From assembly GCA_947479055.1 (NCBI GenBank), contig CANJYE010000003.1:30335-94334 (forward strand): DNA of 64,000 nt, read 5' to 3'. The DNA comes from Erythrobacteraceae bacterium (GTDB lineage: Bacteria; Pseudomonadota; Alphaproteobacteria; Sphingomonadales; Sphingomonadaceae). Both the position numbers and the translations under genes were made by a program. Each line of letters begins with the position of its first letter. Within the stretch, counting starts at the first letter, position 1. Positions 16,491-25,565 of the stretch are shown here, one piece after another. The notes under the pieces are model-generated. The model was not told the DNA's origin. It searched no databases and was given only the letters and a program-made list of their open reading frames with translations.

Positions 16491-17426
16491 CTATGAAGGC
16501 CGCGCGCGCAGCCTGCGCCGGATCTCGTCAAGGAACAGCTGCATGGCGGTATCGCGCGAGGGGGCGGCGCGGGAAATGAGGAAGATCTCGTAGGATGGCT
16601 GCAAATCTTCGGGCAGCAGCGGCCACAGCCTGCCGTCCTGCAATGCCGCCTCGGCTGCGCCGACCGGGAGGAAGCCGATCCCGACACCCAATGCGATCAG
16701 CCGCAACGCTTCGTGCACATCCTCGGCCTTGCCGGCCACTTCCTCGCCCAGGCCATAGCGGTTGCGCAGACGGGTGACGGCCTCGGGCTCGTCCGCGCCA
16801 GTCAGGACGAAGCCTTCGCGGCGCAGGTTTTCCACCCGCGCGATCTTGCTGCCGAACAGCGGATGGCTGCGGGCGCAGAACAATTGCTGGGTTTCCACGA
16901 ACATCGGCTCATAGACCAGTTCCAGCCCGGTATGGCCCTCATAGCCGATGCCAAGCTCCACCTCGCCGCTTTCGAGCGCTTCCAGCACCCCGCGCCAGGG
17001 CGAAACCCGCAGCTCCATCGAAATGGCCGGGTGGCGGCGGTGGAAAGAGGCGATCGCTTCGTCCAGCTCGGCGCAGATGATCGAGGAAATCAGCTGGATT
17101 CGGACCACGCCCGCGACCTGCTTGGTCGCTTGCGCAACCTGATGCGGGGCCATCCGGGCGGATTCAAACATGTCTTCACACAGCGCCTGCAAGGATTTGC
17201 CCGCCGAAGTGATGCGGATGCCGCTTGTGGAACGGTCGAACAGCCGCGCGCCAAGCTGGTCTTCCAGCCGCTTCAGCGCGGCGCTGATGCTGGGTTGCTG
17301 GCGGTTGAGGCCGCGCGCCGCCACGCCGATCCCGCCGGCACGGGCGATCTCGAGGAAGACCTTGAGCAGGTTCCAGTCGATATTGCGGGCAAAGTCGCGG
17401 TCGATCCGGGCAGAAGGTTCGGTCAT
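16491..17426 (-). CDS. LysR-family transcriptional regulator
   Basis: A 311-residue LysR protein. The winged helix-turn-helix occupies about residues 10-70 (NLLKVFLEIARAGGIGVAARGLNRQQPSISAALKRLE region), followed by a substrate-binding domain. The open frame begins at 17549, but the first 41 residues have no homology. The ATG at 17426 has an AGGA ribosome site 9 bases before it and is chosen; 17462 is an alternative. It is directly upstream of the oxygenase fusion on the same strand with a 46-base gap, so it probably controls, and may be cotranscribed with, the oxygenase and binding-protein genes. Confidence 0.87.
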   Translation of the reverse strand: MTEPSARIDRDFARNIDWNLLKVFLEIARAGGIGVAARGLNRQQPSISAALKRLEDQLGARLFDRSTSGIRITSAGKSLQALCEDMFESARMAPHQVAQATKQVAGVVRIQLISSIICAELDEAIASFHRRHPAISMELRVSPWRGVLEALESGEVELGIGYEGHTGLELVYEPMFVETQQLFCARSHPLFGSKIARVENLRREGFVLTGADEPEAVTRLRNRYGLGEEVAGKAEDVHEALRLIALGVGIGFLPVGAAEAALQDGRLWPLLPEDLQPSYEIFLISRAAPSRDTAMQLFLDEIRRRLRARPS

Positions 17427-17446
17427 GATCCCGGTTCCTGAGGGCT

Positions 17447-17460
17447 GAATAGGGCTATTC
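17447..17460. promoter_or_regulatory. Dyad GAATAG-GG-CTATTC upstream of LysR
   Basis: A perfect 14-base inverted repeat 21 bases before the chosen LysR start. LysR proteins commonly bind such dyads near their own promoters. It supports the start at 17426, because a start at 17462 would put the dyad inside the coding region. Confidence 0.35.
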
Positions 17461-17554
17461 ATGCGAAATCCGGGTCGAGAGCAAGTCCGATGTCGTACAC
17501 AAAGCACTTCGCAATACCGTTTCAACTTCCAAACCACTTGGCCTAGCATCGCCT

Positions 17555-18118
17555 GTGATGAACGAGCCTGAATATCTCGTCGGCAGGCTGCTGCTGGCCA
17601 TGCCCGGTATGGGCGATCCGCGTTTCGACAGGGCTGTCATCGCGATGTGCGTCCATGATGCGCAGGGCGCGCTGGGGATCGGGATCGGCCATCTGCGCAC
17701 TGGGATCGGCCTGCATGCGCTGCTGGCGGAGGTCGGGATCGAGCCGGGCGCGGCACCCGATTGCCCGGTCCATCACGGCGGCCCGGTGGAACCCGGACGC
17801 GGCTTCGTGCTCCATTCGCCCGACTGGTCGGATCGTGGCACGCTGATCGTCAATGATCAATGCGCGCTGACCGCCACGATGGAGGTGCTGCGGGCCATTG
17901 CTGGCGGGCACGGGCCGCGTCGCTGGCTGATCGCGCTGGGCTATGCCGGCTGGTCGGCAGGCCAGCTCGACGGGGTAATGTGCCGCCACGGCTGGGGCAC
18001 CACGCAGGCGCGTCCCGCTATCCTGTTCGACACCCCGGCCGACCAGCGCTGGACCGCCGCCTGGCGGGCCGAAGGGATCGATCCGGCGCTGCTTTCCAAC
18101 GTGACGGGGCGCGCATGA
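17555..18118 (+). CDS. yqgE: YqgE/AlgH family protein (UPF0301)
   Basis: A 187-residue protein of the conserved UPF0301/AlgH family (DUF179), recognised from YLVGRLLLAMPGMGDPRF at the start, VHHGGPVEPGRGFVLH in the middle and ALGYAGWSAGQLD near the end. The molecular function is unsettled; AlgH is linked to alginate control in Pseudomonas. GTG at 17555 and ATG at 17558 are adjacent possible starts. It is divergent from LysR, and 98 bases separate it from the efflux adaptor gene. No membrane segment is seen. Confidence 0.9.
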   Translation: MMNEPEYLVGRLLLAMPGMGDPRFDRAVIAMCVHDAQGALGIGIGHLRTGIGLHALLAEVGIEPGAAPDCPVHHGGPVEPGRGFVLHSPDWSDRGTLIVNDQCALTATMEVLRAIAGGHGPRRWLIALGYAGWSAGQLDGVMCRHGWGTTQARPAILFDTPADQRWTAAWRAEGIDPALLSNVTGRA

Positions 18119-18216
18119 GCTTGACGTTGGCCTCAACCTTTTTGCTCGCGGCTTGACTGGACAAGATATCGATGGAAAGCAGTTTCCTTCGTCATTTTGC
18201 GGCAGGGCAACATCTT

Positions 18217-19365
18217 ATGGTTATGGGATCGGGCAGGGGCAGGTCGCGCCGCTTTACGGCCGCGCTGCTCGTCCTTGCGTTCCTGTCGGCCTGCGGGGGT
18301 GATCCGCCGCCCCCGCCGCCCGCGCTGAAGCTGCCGGTGGTGACGATTGCCGACGCGGCCCTGCCGCTGGCGCTCAATTACACGGCCCGCACAAGGGGCG
18401 AACGCGAAGTGGAAGTGCGCGCCCGTGTTTCGGGCATCTTGCTGCGCCGCTATTATCGGGAAGGCGAGGCGATCGCTGCCGGTGCGCGGATGTTCCAGAT
18501 CGATCCCGCACCCTTCGCCGCCGAAGTGCGCCGCGCGCAGGGTCGGCTGGGAGTGGAGCAGGCGCGCTACACCGCCGCCGAACTGCAATGGAAAAGGGTG
18601 CAGAAACTGGCGGCCAGCGGCTTTGTCAGCATCAGCGGGCGCGACGCGGCCGAAGCAGAATATCTGGGCGGCAAGGCCTCCGTTTCCGCCGCCCGCGCCG
18701 ATCTCGACCGGGCGCGGCTGGACCTTTCCTATACCGATGTGCGCGCGCCGATTTCCGGCGTGACAGGGCGCGAGGCACGATCCGAAGGAAGTTATGTCGA
18801 TGCCACCGACGATAGCGCGCGGTTGACCACCATCACCCAGTCAAGCCGACTCGACATCGAATTCTCCATTCCGGAAGACGAAGCCCGGCTGATTGCCGAT
18901 ACGATGGCGGCCCGCCCCGGCAGCCTCGCGGTAAAGCTGGCCGGGACCAGTGGCGTTGCGCTGCCACGGCAGGCGCGGATCGACTACATCAGCCCGCGGG
19001 TGGACCCTGATACCGGAACGGTGGACGTGAAGGCGGTCTATGACAATGCCGATGGCGCGCTGTCGGCCGGCCAGTTCGTGCGGGCGGAGATTGCCGGCAT
19101 GTCAAGCGCACAGGGCGCGTATATTCCTGTCCGCGCCGTGCTGCACAGTGGCACCGGGCCGACGGTCTGGGTGCTGGACAGGAACAACAAGGCCTCCATC
19201 CGCCCGATCGTGCTGGGCAGCAGCAATGGCAACATGATCCGCGTGGCCAAGGGGCTGACGCGCGGCGACCGCGTGGTGATCGACGGCATCCTCAAGCTCC
19301 AGCCTGGAGCGGCGGTGAAGCCGATGCCATGGAAGCCGAAGCAAGGCCCGGCATCCGCGCCATGA
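18217..19365 (+). CDS. RND efflux periplasmic adaptor (MexE/AcrA type)
   Basis: A membrane-fusion protein linking an inner-membrane RND pump to an outer-membrane channel. From the ATG at 18217 it has a lipoprotein signal ending in FLSAC (Cys26), a proline run, a lipoyl half-motif (EVEVRARVSG), a coiled-coil hairpin around residues 100-170 and beta-barrel regions, 382 residues in total. An earlier in-frame ATG at 18172 would place extra residues before the signal, so 18217 is preferred. The stop overlaps the start of the pump gene by 4 bases. No local outer-membrane partner is encoded. Confidence 0.88.
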   Translation: MVMGSGRGRSRRFTAALLVLAFLSACGGDPPPPPPALKLPVVTIADAALPLALNYTARTRGEREVEVRARVSGILLRRYYREGEAIAAGARMFQIDPAPFAAEVRRAQGRLGVEQARYTAAELQWKRVQKLAASGFVSISGRDAAEAEYLGGKASVSAARADLDRARLDLSYTDVRAPISGVTGREARSEGSYVDATDDSARLTTITQSSRLDIEFSIPEDEARLIADTMAARPGSLAVKLAGTSGVALPRQARIDYISPRVDPDTGTVDVKAVYDNADGALSAGQFVRAEIAGMSSAQGAYIPVRAVLHSGTGPTVWVLDRNNKASIRPIVLGSSNGNMIRVAKGLTRGDRVVIDGILKLQPGAAVKPMPWKPKQGPASAP

Positions 19366-22300
19366 GCGAACCCGGTCCCGATCCCGATCCCGATTTCAAT
19401 CCCGCGCCTGATCTTGCCGAGGGCCAGCAACCCTTGCCCGCCCCGCCGCCAGCGAAGGCCAGGCGCGGCGGCAATCGCTTCATCGAGCGACCGGTTTTCG
19501 CCTGCGTGCTGTCCGCCTTTATCGTGATCGCCGGGCTGATCGGCATGCGGGCGCTGCCGGTTTCGCTTTATCCGGACATTCTCCCGCCGCTGATTGCGGT
19601 GTCCACTTCCTATCCCGGGGCGACGCCGGAAGTGATCGCCGATACCGTGGCCGCGCCGATCGAACAGCAGGTCAATGGTGCCTCCGGGATGATCTACCTG
19701 CGTTCCGCCGCCACGCCCAACGGCACCGTGCAGGTGGACGTCACTTTCGCCATCGGCACGGATCCGGACGATGCGGTGGTGGACGTGCAGAACCGCGTGC
19801 AGGCCGCGCTGCCGCTGCTGCCGGAAGAAGTGCGCCGTCAGGGCGTGGTGGTGAAGAAGCTGAACTGGACGGCGGTGGCCTATATCGCGGTCGATTCGCC
19901 CGATGGGCGCTATGACGATGCCTTCATTTCCAACTACGTGCTGAGCAATGTGGTGGACGAGCTGCGCCGCATCCCCGGGGTGGCTGCCGCCGATGCCTAT
20001 GGCGCCAAGGAACATTCGATCCGCGTCTGGCTGAAGCCCGACCGGCTGGCGCAGCTGGGCCTCACGCCGATGGACGTGTCGCGCGCCATCCGCGAACAGA
20101 ACAGCCAGTATGCCACCGGCCGCATCGGTGACGATCCGGCCGAAGGCAATGTCGATCTTTCGATGAGCATCACCACCCAGGGACGGCTGACCACGCCCGA
20201 GGAGTTCGGCCGGATCATCGTCAAGGTCGAACCGGGCGGGCAGATCACGCGGCTGGCGGACGTGGCGCGGGTGGAACTGGGCGCGCGCGATTACAGCGTC
20301 GCCACCACCCGGCAGGCCCGGCCGGCGGCTGCGATCGGCATTTTCCCTGAACACGGGGCCAATGTAATTGATATTTCCAACCAGGCCCGCGCCACGATGG
20401 ACCGGCTGGCGAAGAAGTTCCCCGCCGGGCTGGAATGGCACATGTCGTTCGACACCACCGATTTCGTGCGCGTGGCGATCAAGGAAGTGATCAAGACCCT
20501 GGCCGAAGCGGTGGTGCTGGTGGTGCTGGTGGTGTTCCTGTTCCTCCAGAGCTGGCGGGCCACGCTGATCCCGGTGCTGGCCGTACCGGTCTCGTTGATC
20601 GGCGCGTTGGGCGGCATGCTGCTGCTGGGCGCATCGATCAATCTGGCCACCCTGTTCGCGATGGTGTTGGCTATCGGCATCGTGGTGGATGACGCCATCG
20701 TCGTGGTGGAAAATGTCGAACGCCACATGCGCGAAAGCGGGCTGGGCGCGGCCGATGCCACGCGCCGCACCATGCGCGAAGTCACCGGGCCGCTGATCGC
20801 CATCGTGCTGGTGTTGACGGCGGTGTTCCTGCCGGTGGCCTTCCTTGGCGGGCTTGTGGGCGAAGTCTATCGCCAGTTCGCCATCACCATTTCGGTGTCG
20901 GTGCTGATCTCGGGCTTCGTCGCGCTCACGCTCACCCCGGCGCTGTGCGCGCTGCTGCTGAAACCGCACAAGCCCAGGCAGGCGCAGGAGCCAACCCGTT
21001 TCCAGGGATGGATGGACCACTTCCGCAAGTGGTTCGAACGGCTGACGCTGCGCTATTCCCATGGCGTTGCCTATATCGTGCGCCATGGCATGCTGGCCGC
21101 GCTGCTGGTCGGGGCGATGCTGCTGGCCACGGTGGGCATGAGCCGCTGGATCCCGACCGCACTGGTGCCGGAAGAGGATCAGGGCTATGTCATGGCCATC
21201 CAGTTCATGCCGCCTGCCGCCTCGATGCAGCGCACGCGCGCGGCCATGAACGCGATCGAAAAGCCGATGGCCAGCCACCCGGCGGTCAACGAAACGGCGG
21301 CTTTCGCCGGGCTGGATCCCTACACGGTGCTGCCAAGGCCCGGTGCCGGCGTGGCATTTCTGACGTTCAAGCCATGGGATGAACGGCACGCCGACAACCT
21401 CAAGGCATCCGCTGTGGCGGCGGAAGTCACGGCCATGAACGGCACGATCCCCGACGTGCTGATCTTCGGGGCCCAGCCGCCGCCGATCGAGGGGCTGTCC
21501 GCCACCGGAGGCTTCGAGGGCTTCGTCCAGTCGCGCGAAGGGACCGATTACAAGGCGCTGGAAGCGGCGACGCAGAAGCTGGTCGCGGCAGCGGCGAAGC
21601 GGCCCGAATTGCAGGGTGTTTTCACCATTTTCTCCGCGCAGGTGCCGCAGATCCGGCTCGACATAGATCGCGACAAGGCCAAGCTGCTCGGCGTGAACGT
21701 GGATGATGCCTATGCCACGCTGCAAAGCACGTTCAGTTCTTATTATGTTAATGATTTCAATATGAAAGGTCGGATCTATCGGGTCCAGATGCAGGCTGAT
21801 GCACCCTATCGCACGCATGTGGAGGATTTGCGCAATGTCTATGTCCGCACGGCCAGCGGTGGCGCGGTGCCGATCACCGCGCTGGGTGAACCGAAGCTGG
21901 TGACCGGGCCCGATGTGGTCGAACGGTTCAACATCTATCCCGCCGCCCGCCTCATCGGTGCGCCGGCACCGGGCTACAGTTCCGGACAGGCGCTGCGGGT
22001 GATGGACGAACTGGCGGCAAAGGAACTGCCCGAAGGTTATACGCTGGCCTGGAGCAGCCAGGCCTTCCTGGAAAAGCAGACCACTTCCAGCACCGCCGGG
22101 CTTTATCTGCTCGGCATGCTGATGGTGTTCCTGATCCTGGCCGCACAATATGAACGGCTGGCATTGCCGCTGGCAGTGATCATGTCGATCCCCTTCGCGG
22201 TGTTCGGCGCTTTCCTCGCCACCTGGCTTCGCGGGCTCTACAACGATCTCTATTTCCAGATCGGGCTGGTGACGCTGGTCGGCCTTGCTGCCAAGAACGC

Positions 22301-22637
22301 GATCCTGATCGTGGAATTCGCCTCGGTCGGGGTGCGCAACGGCAAGCCGCTGGTCGAAGCCGCGATCGATGCGGCGCGGTTGCGGCTGCGCCCGATCCTG
22401 ATGACATCGCTGGCCTTCATCCTGGGCGTGCTGCCGCTGGCAGTGAGCAGCGGGGCGGGTGCCAATGCGCGCCATTCGATCGCCACCGGTGTGATCGGCG
22501 GGATGATCGCGGCGACCTTCCTTGCCACGCTGTTCACGCCGCTGTTCTATGTCTGGTGCGAAAGAGGCGCGGCGGCGCTCCGGCGGCGGCTGGGCTTCAA
22601 CCTGCCCCCGGTCGATCCGGAATTGCCGCAGGATTGA
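19362..22637 (+). CDS. RND multidrug efflux pump, inner-membrane subunit (AcrB/MexF type)
   Basis: A proton-driven drug exporter of 1091 residues, the usual length. It shows the N-terminal segment FIERPVFACVLSAFIVIAG, periplasmic porter domains, and the transmembrane helix with the proton-relay pair Asp-Asp in GIVVDDAIVVVEN, plus a second half with AKNAILIVEFA. The ATG at 19362 overlaps the adaptor stop, so it is chosen over 19329. Ahead of the first helix lies an unusual cytoplasmic tail of about 40 residues with Pro-Asp repeats (PGPDPDPDFNPAPD) encoded by CCCGAT repeats. Substrate unknown. Confidence 0.92.
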   Translation: MSEPGPDPDPDFNPAPDLAEGQQPLPAPPPAKARRGGNRFIERPVFACVLSAFIVIAGLIGMRALPVSLYPDILPPLIAVSTSYPGATPEVIADTVAAPIEQQVNGASGMIYLRSAATPNGTVQVDVTFAIGTDPDDAVVDVQNRVQAALPLLPEEVRRQGVVVKKLNWTAVAYIAVDSPDGRYDDAFISNYVLSNVVDELRRIPGVAAADAYGAKEHSIRVWLKPDRLAQLGLTPMDVSRAIREQNSQYATGRIGDDPAEGNVDLSMSITTQGRLTTPEEFGRIIVKVEPGGQITRLADVARVELGARDYSVATTRQARPAAAIGIFPEHGANVIDISNQARATMDRLAKKFPAGLEWHMSFDTTDFVRVAIKEVIKTLAEAVVLVVLVVFLFLQSWRATLIPVLAVPVSLIGALGGMLLLGASINLATLFAMVLAIGIVVDDAIVVVENVERHMRESGLGAADATRRTMREVTGPLIAIVLVLTAVFLPVAFLGGLVGEVYRQFAITISVSVLISGFVALTLTPALCALLLKPHKPRQAQEPTRFQGWMDHFRKWFERLTLRYSHGVAYIVRHGMLAALLVGAMLLATVGMSRWIPTALVPEEDQGYVMAIQFMPPAASMQRTRAAMNAIEKPMASHPAVNETAAFAGLDPYTVLPRPGAGVAFLTFKPWDERHADNLKASAVAAEVTAMNGTIPDVLIFGAQPPPIEGLSATGGFEGFVQSREGTDYKALEAATQKLVAAAAKRPELQGVFTIFSAQVPQIRLDIDRDKAKLLGVNVDDAYATLQSTFSSYYVNDFNMKGRIYRVQMQADAPYRTHVEDLRNVYVRTASGGAVPITALGEPKLVTGPDVVERFNIYPAARLIGAPAPGYSSGQALRVMDELAAKELPEGYTLAWSSQAFLEKQTTSSTAGLYLLGMLMVFLILAAQYERLALPLAVIMSIPFAVFGAFLATWLRGLYNDLYFQIGLVTLVGLAAKNAILIVEFASVGVRNGKPLVEAAIDAARLRLRPILMTSLAFILGVLPLAVSSGAGANARHSIATGVIGGMIAATFLATLFTPLFYVWCERGAAALRRRLGFNLPPVDPELPQD

Positions 22638-22727
22638 TCCGGCTCGCAAGGCTTGCCGGCATCCTTGATCTTGCCCGGCGCAGCGGCCAAGGAGCGGGCC
22701 GGATCGGCGGAAGCGGGAGATTTCGGC

Positions 22728-23489
22728 ATGCAGCAGCGCGATGGCCAGGTGGCCGTGATCATCGGCGGAACGGGTGCGCTCGGCGCGGCGGTGGCGCTGC
22801 AACTGGCGGCGGAAGGCGCGAACATCGCCTTCACCTACAACAGCAGCGACGCCAAGGCGCAGGCATTGTCCGCGCGGATCGGCCAGGAAACCAGGCGCGA
22901 AGCCCATGACGCGAAGCTGGCGATCAGCGATGCCGGGGCCGTGGCGGGGTTCATTGCCGATGTCGCGGCGAAATTCGGCGGGATCGACACGCTGGTCTAT
23001 GCCGCCGGGCCGACTTTCGGGCTGAACTTCGTGGCGAAAGTGACGCCGGAGGAATTCAGCGCGGTGATCGATGCCGATCTCAAGGGCTGCTTCAACGCGA
23101 TCCACGCCGCGCTGCCGTATCTGCGCCAGCGCAAGGGCGCGATCGTGGCGATCACCGCCGCCGCAGTACAGCGCGCGCTGGCCCGCGATGTGCTGTCGCT
23201 GACCCCCAAATCGGCGATCACCACGCTGATCCGCCATGTGGCGCTCGAAGAAGGCCGCGCGGGCATCCGCGCCAATTGCGTCGCGCCGGGCTTCATTGCC
23301 GGGGGTCTTGGCAATCATATCCTCGAATCGGTCGGACCCGAAGGCGCGCAGCAGATCGTCAAAGGCATCCCGATGCGGCGGACGGGAACGTCGGAGGAAA
23401 TTGCCGACGCGGTGGCCTATCTCACTTCCGCCCGGGCAAGCTATGTCACCGGCACCACTCTGTTCGTCAGCGGCGGGCTCGAGCTTTAG
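22728..23489 (+). CDS. SDR-fold protein with degenerate active site
   Basis: A 253-residue short-chain dehydrogenase/reductase fold. The nucleotide loop GGTGALG (residues 13-19) and the C-terminal VAPGFI and TGTTLFVSGG regions are clear. The catalytic set is altered: the YxxxK tyrosine is Ser157 (SLTPK, Lys161 kept), the usual active-site serine is Ala144, and NNAG reads YAAG. It may bind NAD(P) without normal redox activity or use another mechanism. The ATG at 22728 has a GGGAGA site; the frame is open from 22653. It lies 90 bases after the RND pump gene, so cotranscription is possible. Confidence 0.8.
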   Translation: MQQRDGQVAVIIGGTGALGAAVALQLAAEGANIAFTYNSSDAKAQALSARIGQETRREAHDAKLAISDAGAVAGFIADVAAKFGGIDTLVYAAGPTFGLNFVAKVTPEEFSAVIDADLKGCFNAIHAALPYLRQRKGAIVAITAAAVQRALARDVLSLTPKSAITTLIRHVALEEGRAGIRANCVAPGFIAGGLGNHILESVGPEGAQQIVKGIPMRRTGTSEEIADAVAYLTSARASYVTGTTLFVSGGLEL

Positions 23490-23496
23490 GTAGGGC

Positions 23497-23700
23497 CTAG
23501 CCCTCTATCAGGTCGAGATAGGCGATCACGTCATTGTCGGTGGCGATGAACAGCCCGTCTTGCAGCTCTTCGGGCTGGCTGTCGGCAATCGCCAGTGCTT
23601 CGGTCAGCGGGCCGTAGAACAGCGTCGTCGCCGCGCCGCCCTCGGCCTCGCGGTCGAGGTGATAGAGCCGGACCGTCACCCCGTCGGCGGTGGATCGCAT
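23497..23700 (-). CDS. Small conserved hypothetical protein
   Basis: A 67-residue acidic protein, MRSTADGVTVRLYHLDREA to AYLDLIEG, without signal or membrane segment. I do not recognise a domain. Its ATG overlaps the stop of the DUF4169 gene by 4 bases, which supports it being a real coupled gene. It is convergent with the SDR gene, with an 7-base gap. Confidence 0.65.
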   Translation of the reverse strand: MRSTADGVTVRLYHLDREAEGGAATTLFYGPLTEALAIADSQPEELQDGLFIATDNDVIAYLDLIEG

Positions 23701-23879
23701 CAGTCCTGCTCCCGTTTTGCGCCATCGAGCTGGCGTTCGTTCCGTCCGGCCTCCTGCCGCTGCCGCAGGGTTTCCCCCCTGGGTTGTCCGAATTTGGCGC
23801 GGTTGGTGGCGGCCTGCTGTTCAGCCTTGGAGCGCCGCTGCGCCTTGCGCGCCAGCCTGAGGTTGATGATTTCCGCCAT
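23700..23879 (-). CDS. DUF4169 family protein
   Basis: A 59-residue, strongly basic helical protein. The opening EIINLRLARKAQRRSKAEQQAATNRAKFG pattern is characteristic of DUF4169 proteins of alphaproteobacteria, function unknown. The ATG at 23879 gives the family's usual length; the open frame continues far upstream across the flavoprotein gene as a shadow. It is followed by the coupled 67-residue gene, and it is divergent from the flavoprotein gene with 63 bases between. Confidence 0.75.
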   Translation of the reverse strand: MAEIINLRLARKAQRRSKAEQQAATNRAKFGQPRGETLRQRQEAGRNERQLDGAKREQD

Positions 23880-23942
23880 GCGCCGTCCCGAATGAACCCT
23901 GCACACTTCCCCTGAACCGGCCAAGGCATTAGGGCAAGCGCG

Positions 23943-25565
23943 ATGCTGCGCCTCAACGAACTGAAACTCCCGCTCGACCACGCGCCCGCCGATCTCGATG
24001 CGGCGATCTGCCAGCGGCTGGGCATCGCGCCTGAAGAGCTGGTGCGTTACGCGATTGCCCGGCGCGGCAATGATGCCCGCAAGAGAAGCGCGATCAGGCT
24101 GGTCTATGCAGTCGATGTGGTGCTGCGCGACGAAGCTGCGGTGATGGCCCGGCATGCCGGTGACCCGCAGGTCCGCCCCACTCCCGACACCACCTATCGC
24201 TTCGTTGCCCCGGCGATTGCCAGCTATTCCGGCCCGCGCCCGGTGGTGATCGGGGCTGGCCCTTGCGGCTTGCTGGCAGCGCTGATCCTGGCCCAGATGG
24301 GCCTGAAGCCGATCATCATCGAACGCGGCAAGGCGGTGAGGGAGCGGACCCGGGACACCTGGGGCCTGTGGCGGCGCAGCGTGCTCGACCCGGAATCCAA
24401 CGTCCAGTTCGGCGAAGGCGGGGCGGGGACCTTTTCCGACGGCAAGCTCTACAGCCGGATCAAGGACCCGCGCCATCTCGGCCGCAAGGTGCTGACCGAA
24501 TTCGTCAAGGCGGGCGCCCCGGCGGAGATCCTGACCGAAGCCCATCCCCATATCGGCACGTTCCGGCTGGTGACGATGGTGATGAGCATGCGCGAGACGA
24601 TCGAGCAGCTGGGCGGGGAATACCGCTTCGGCACGCGGGTGGAGGATTTCGACATCGCCACCGCGCCCGATGGCACGCGCGCCATGCGCGGCCTGAACCT
24701 CAGCACCGGCGAATATCTGCCCGCGCAGCAAGTGATCATGGCGGTGGGCCACAGCGCGCGCGACACGTTCCATGTGCTGCATGATCGCGGCGTCCATATC
24801 GAGGCCAAGCCCTTTGCCATCGGCGTCAGGATCGAGCACCCGCAAAGCCTGATCGACCAGGCGCGCTATGGCCCGAGCGCTGGCAACAGGCTGCTCGGCC
24901 CGGCGGCCTATGCTCTGACGCACCCGTGCAGCAACGGGCGGACGGTCTACAGTTTCTGCATGTGCCCAGGTGGGAGAGTGGTGGCCGCCACCTCCGAGGA
25001 AGGGCGGGTCGTCACCAACGGGATGAGCCAGTATTCGCGCGCCGAATTCAACGCCAATTCCGGCATCGTCGTCGATATCAGCCCGGAACGGGATTATCCC
25101 GGCGGGCCGCTGGCGGGGATCGCCTATCAGCGCCACTGGGAAAGCCTCGCCTATGTTGCGGGCGGTTCCACCTATCAGGCGCCGGGGCAGAAGCTGGGCG
25201 ATTTCCTGGCGGGGCGCGCTTCCCAGCAATTGGGCGCGGTGATCCCGTCCTACCAGCCGGGGGTGCATCTGACCGATCTGGCGCAATGCCTGCCCGATTT
25301 CGTAGTGGATGCGATCCGCGAGGCACTTCCGGCATTCGGGAGGCAGATCCCCGGCTATGACCATCCCGATGTGGTGATGACCGGGGTGGAATCGCGCACC
25401 TCATCGCCGGTGCGGATCACACGCGGGGCCGATTTGCAAAGCCTCAATACCCGGGGCCTTTATCCGGCGGGCGAAGGGGCGGGCTATGCTGGCGGCATCC
25501 TGTCCGCTGCCGTCGATGGCATCCGCGTGGCCGAGGCGCTGGCGCTCCAGCTGGTTCAGGCGTGA
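23943..25565 (+). CDS. FAD-dependent dehydrogenase (COG2509 type)
   Basis: A 540-residue flavoprotein. An N-terminal region of about 95 residues precedes the FAD dinucleotide motif VVIGAGPCGLLAALIL, followed by IIIERGKAV and NVQFGEGGAGTFSDGKL, and a C-terminal FAD-closing motif GLYPAGEGAGYAGGI. This architecture matches uncharacterised FAD-dependent dehydrogenases of COG2509. No substrate is known. It overlaps the next flavoprotein gene by 4 bases (GTGA), so the two are coupled. Confidence 0.85.
   Translation: MLRLNELKLPLDHAPADLDAAICQRLGIAPEELVRYAIARRGNDARKRSAIRLVYAVDVVLRDEAAVMARHAGDPQVRPTPDTTYRFVAPAIASYSGPRPVVIGAGPCGLLAALILAQMGLKPIIIERGKAVRERTRDTWGLWRRSVLDPESNVQFGEGGAGTFSDGKLYSRIKDPRHLGRKVLTEFVKAGAPAEILTEAHPHIGTFRLVTMVMSMRETIEQLGGEYRFGTRVEDFDIATAPDGTRAMRGLNLSTGEYLPAQQVIMAVGHSARDTFHVLHDRGVHIEAKPFAIGVRIEHPQSLIDQARYGPSAGNRLLGPAAYALTHPCSNGRTVYSFCMCPGGRVVAATSEEGRVVTNGMSQYSRAEFNANSGIVVDISPERDYPGGPLAGIAYQRHWESLAYVAGGSTYQAPGQKLGDFLAGRASQQLGAVIPSYQPGVHLTDLAQCLPDFVVDAIREALPAFGRQIPGYDHPDVVMTGVESRTSSPVRITRGADLQSLNTRGLYPAGEGAGYAGGILSAAVDGIRVAEALALQLVQA

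Noticed and set aside
19038..23318. A very long open frame (over 1400 codons) on the minus strand opposite the RND pump
   Set aside because: It is the His/Arg/Gln-rich antisense of the pump and SDR genes, a known effect of high GC codon bias.
23489..23500. Short hairpin AGGGC-CTA-GCCCT between convergent genes as a terminator
   Set aside because: Stem of only five pairs without a T run; not convincing.
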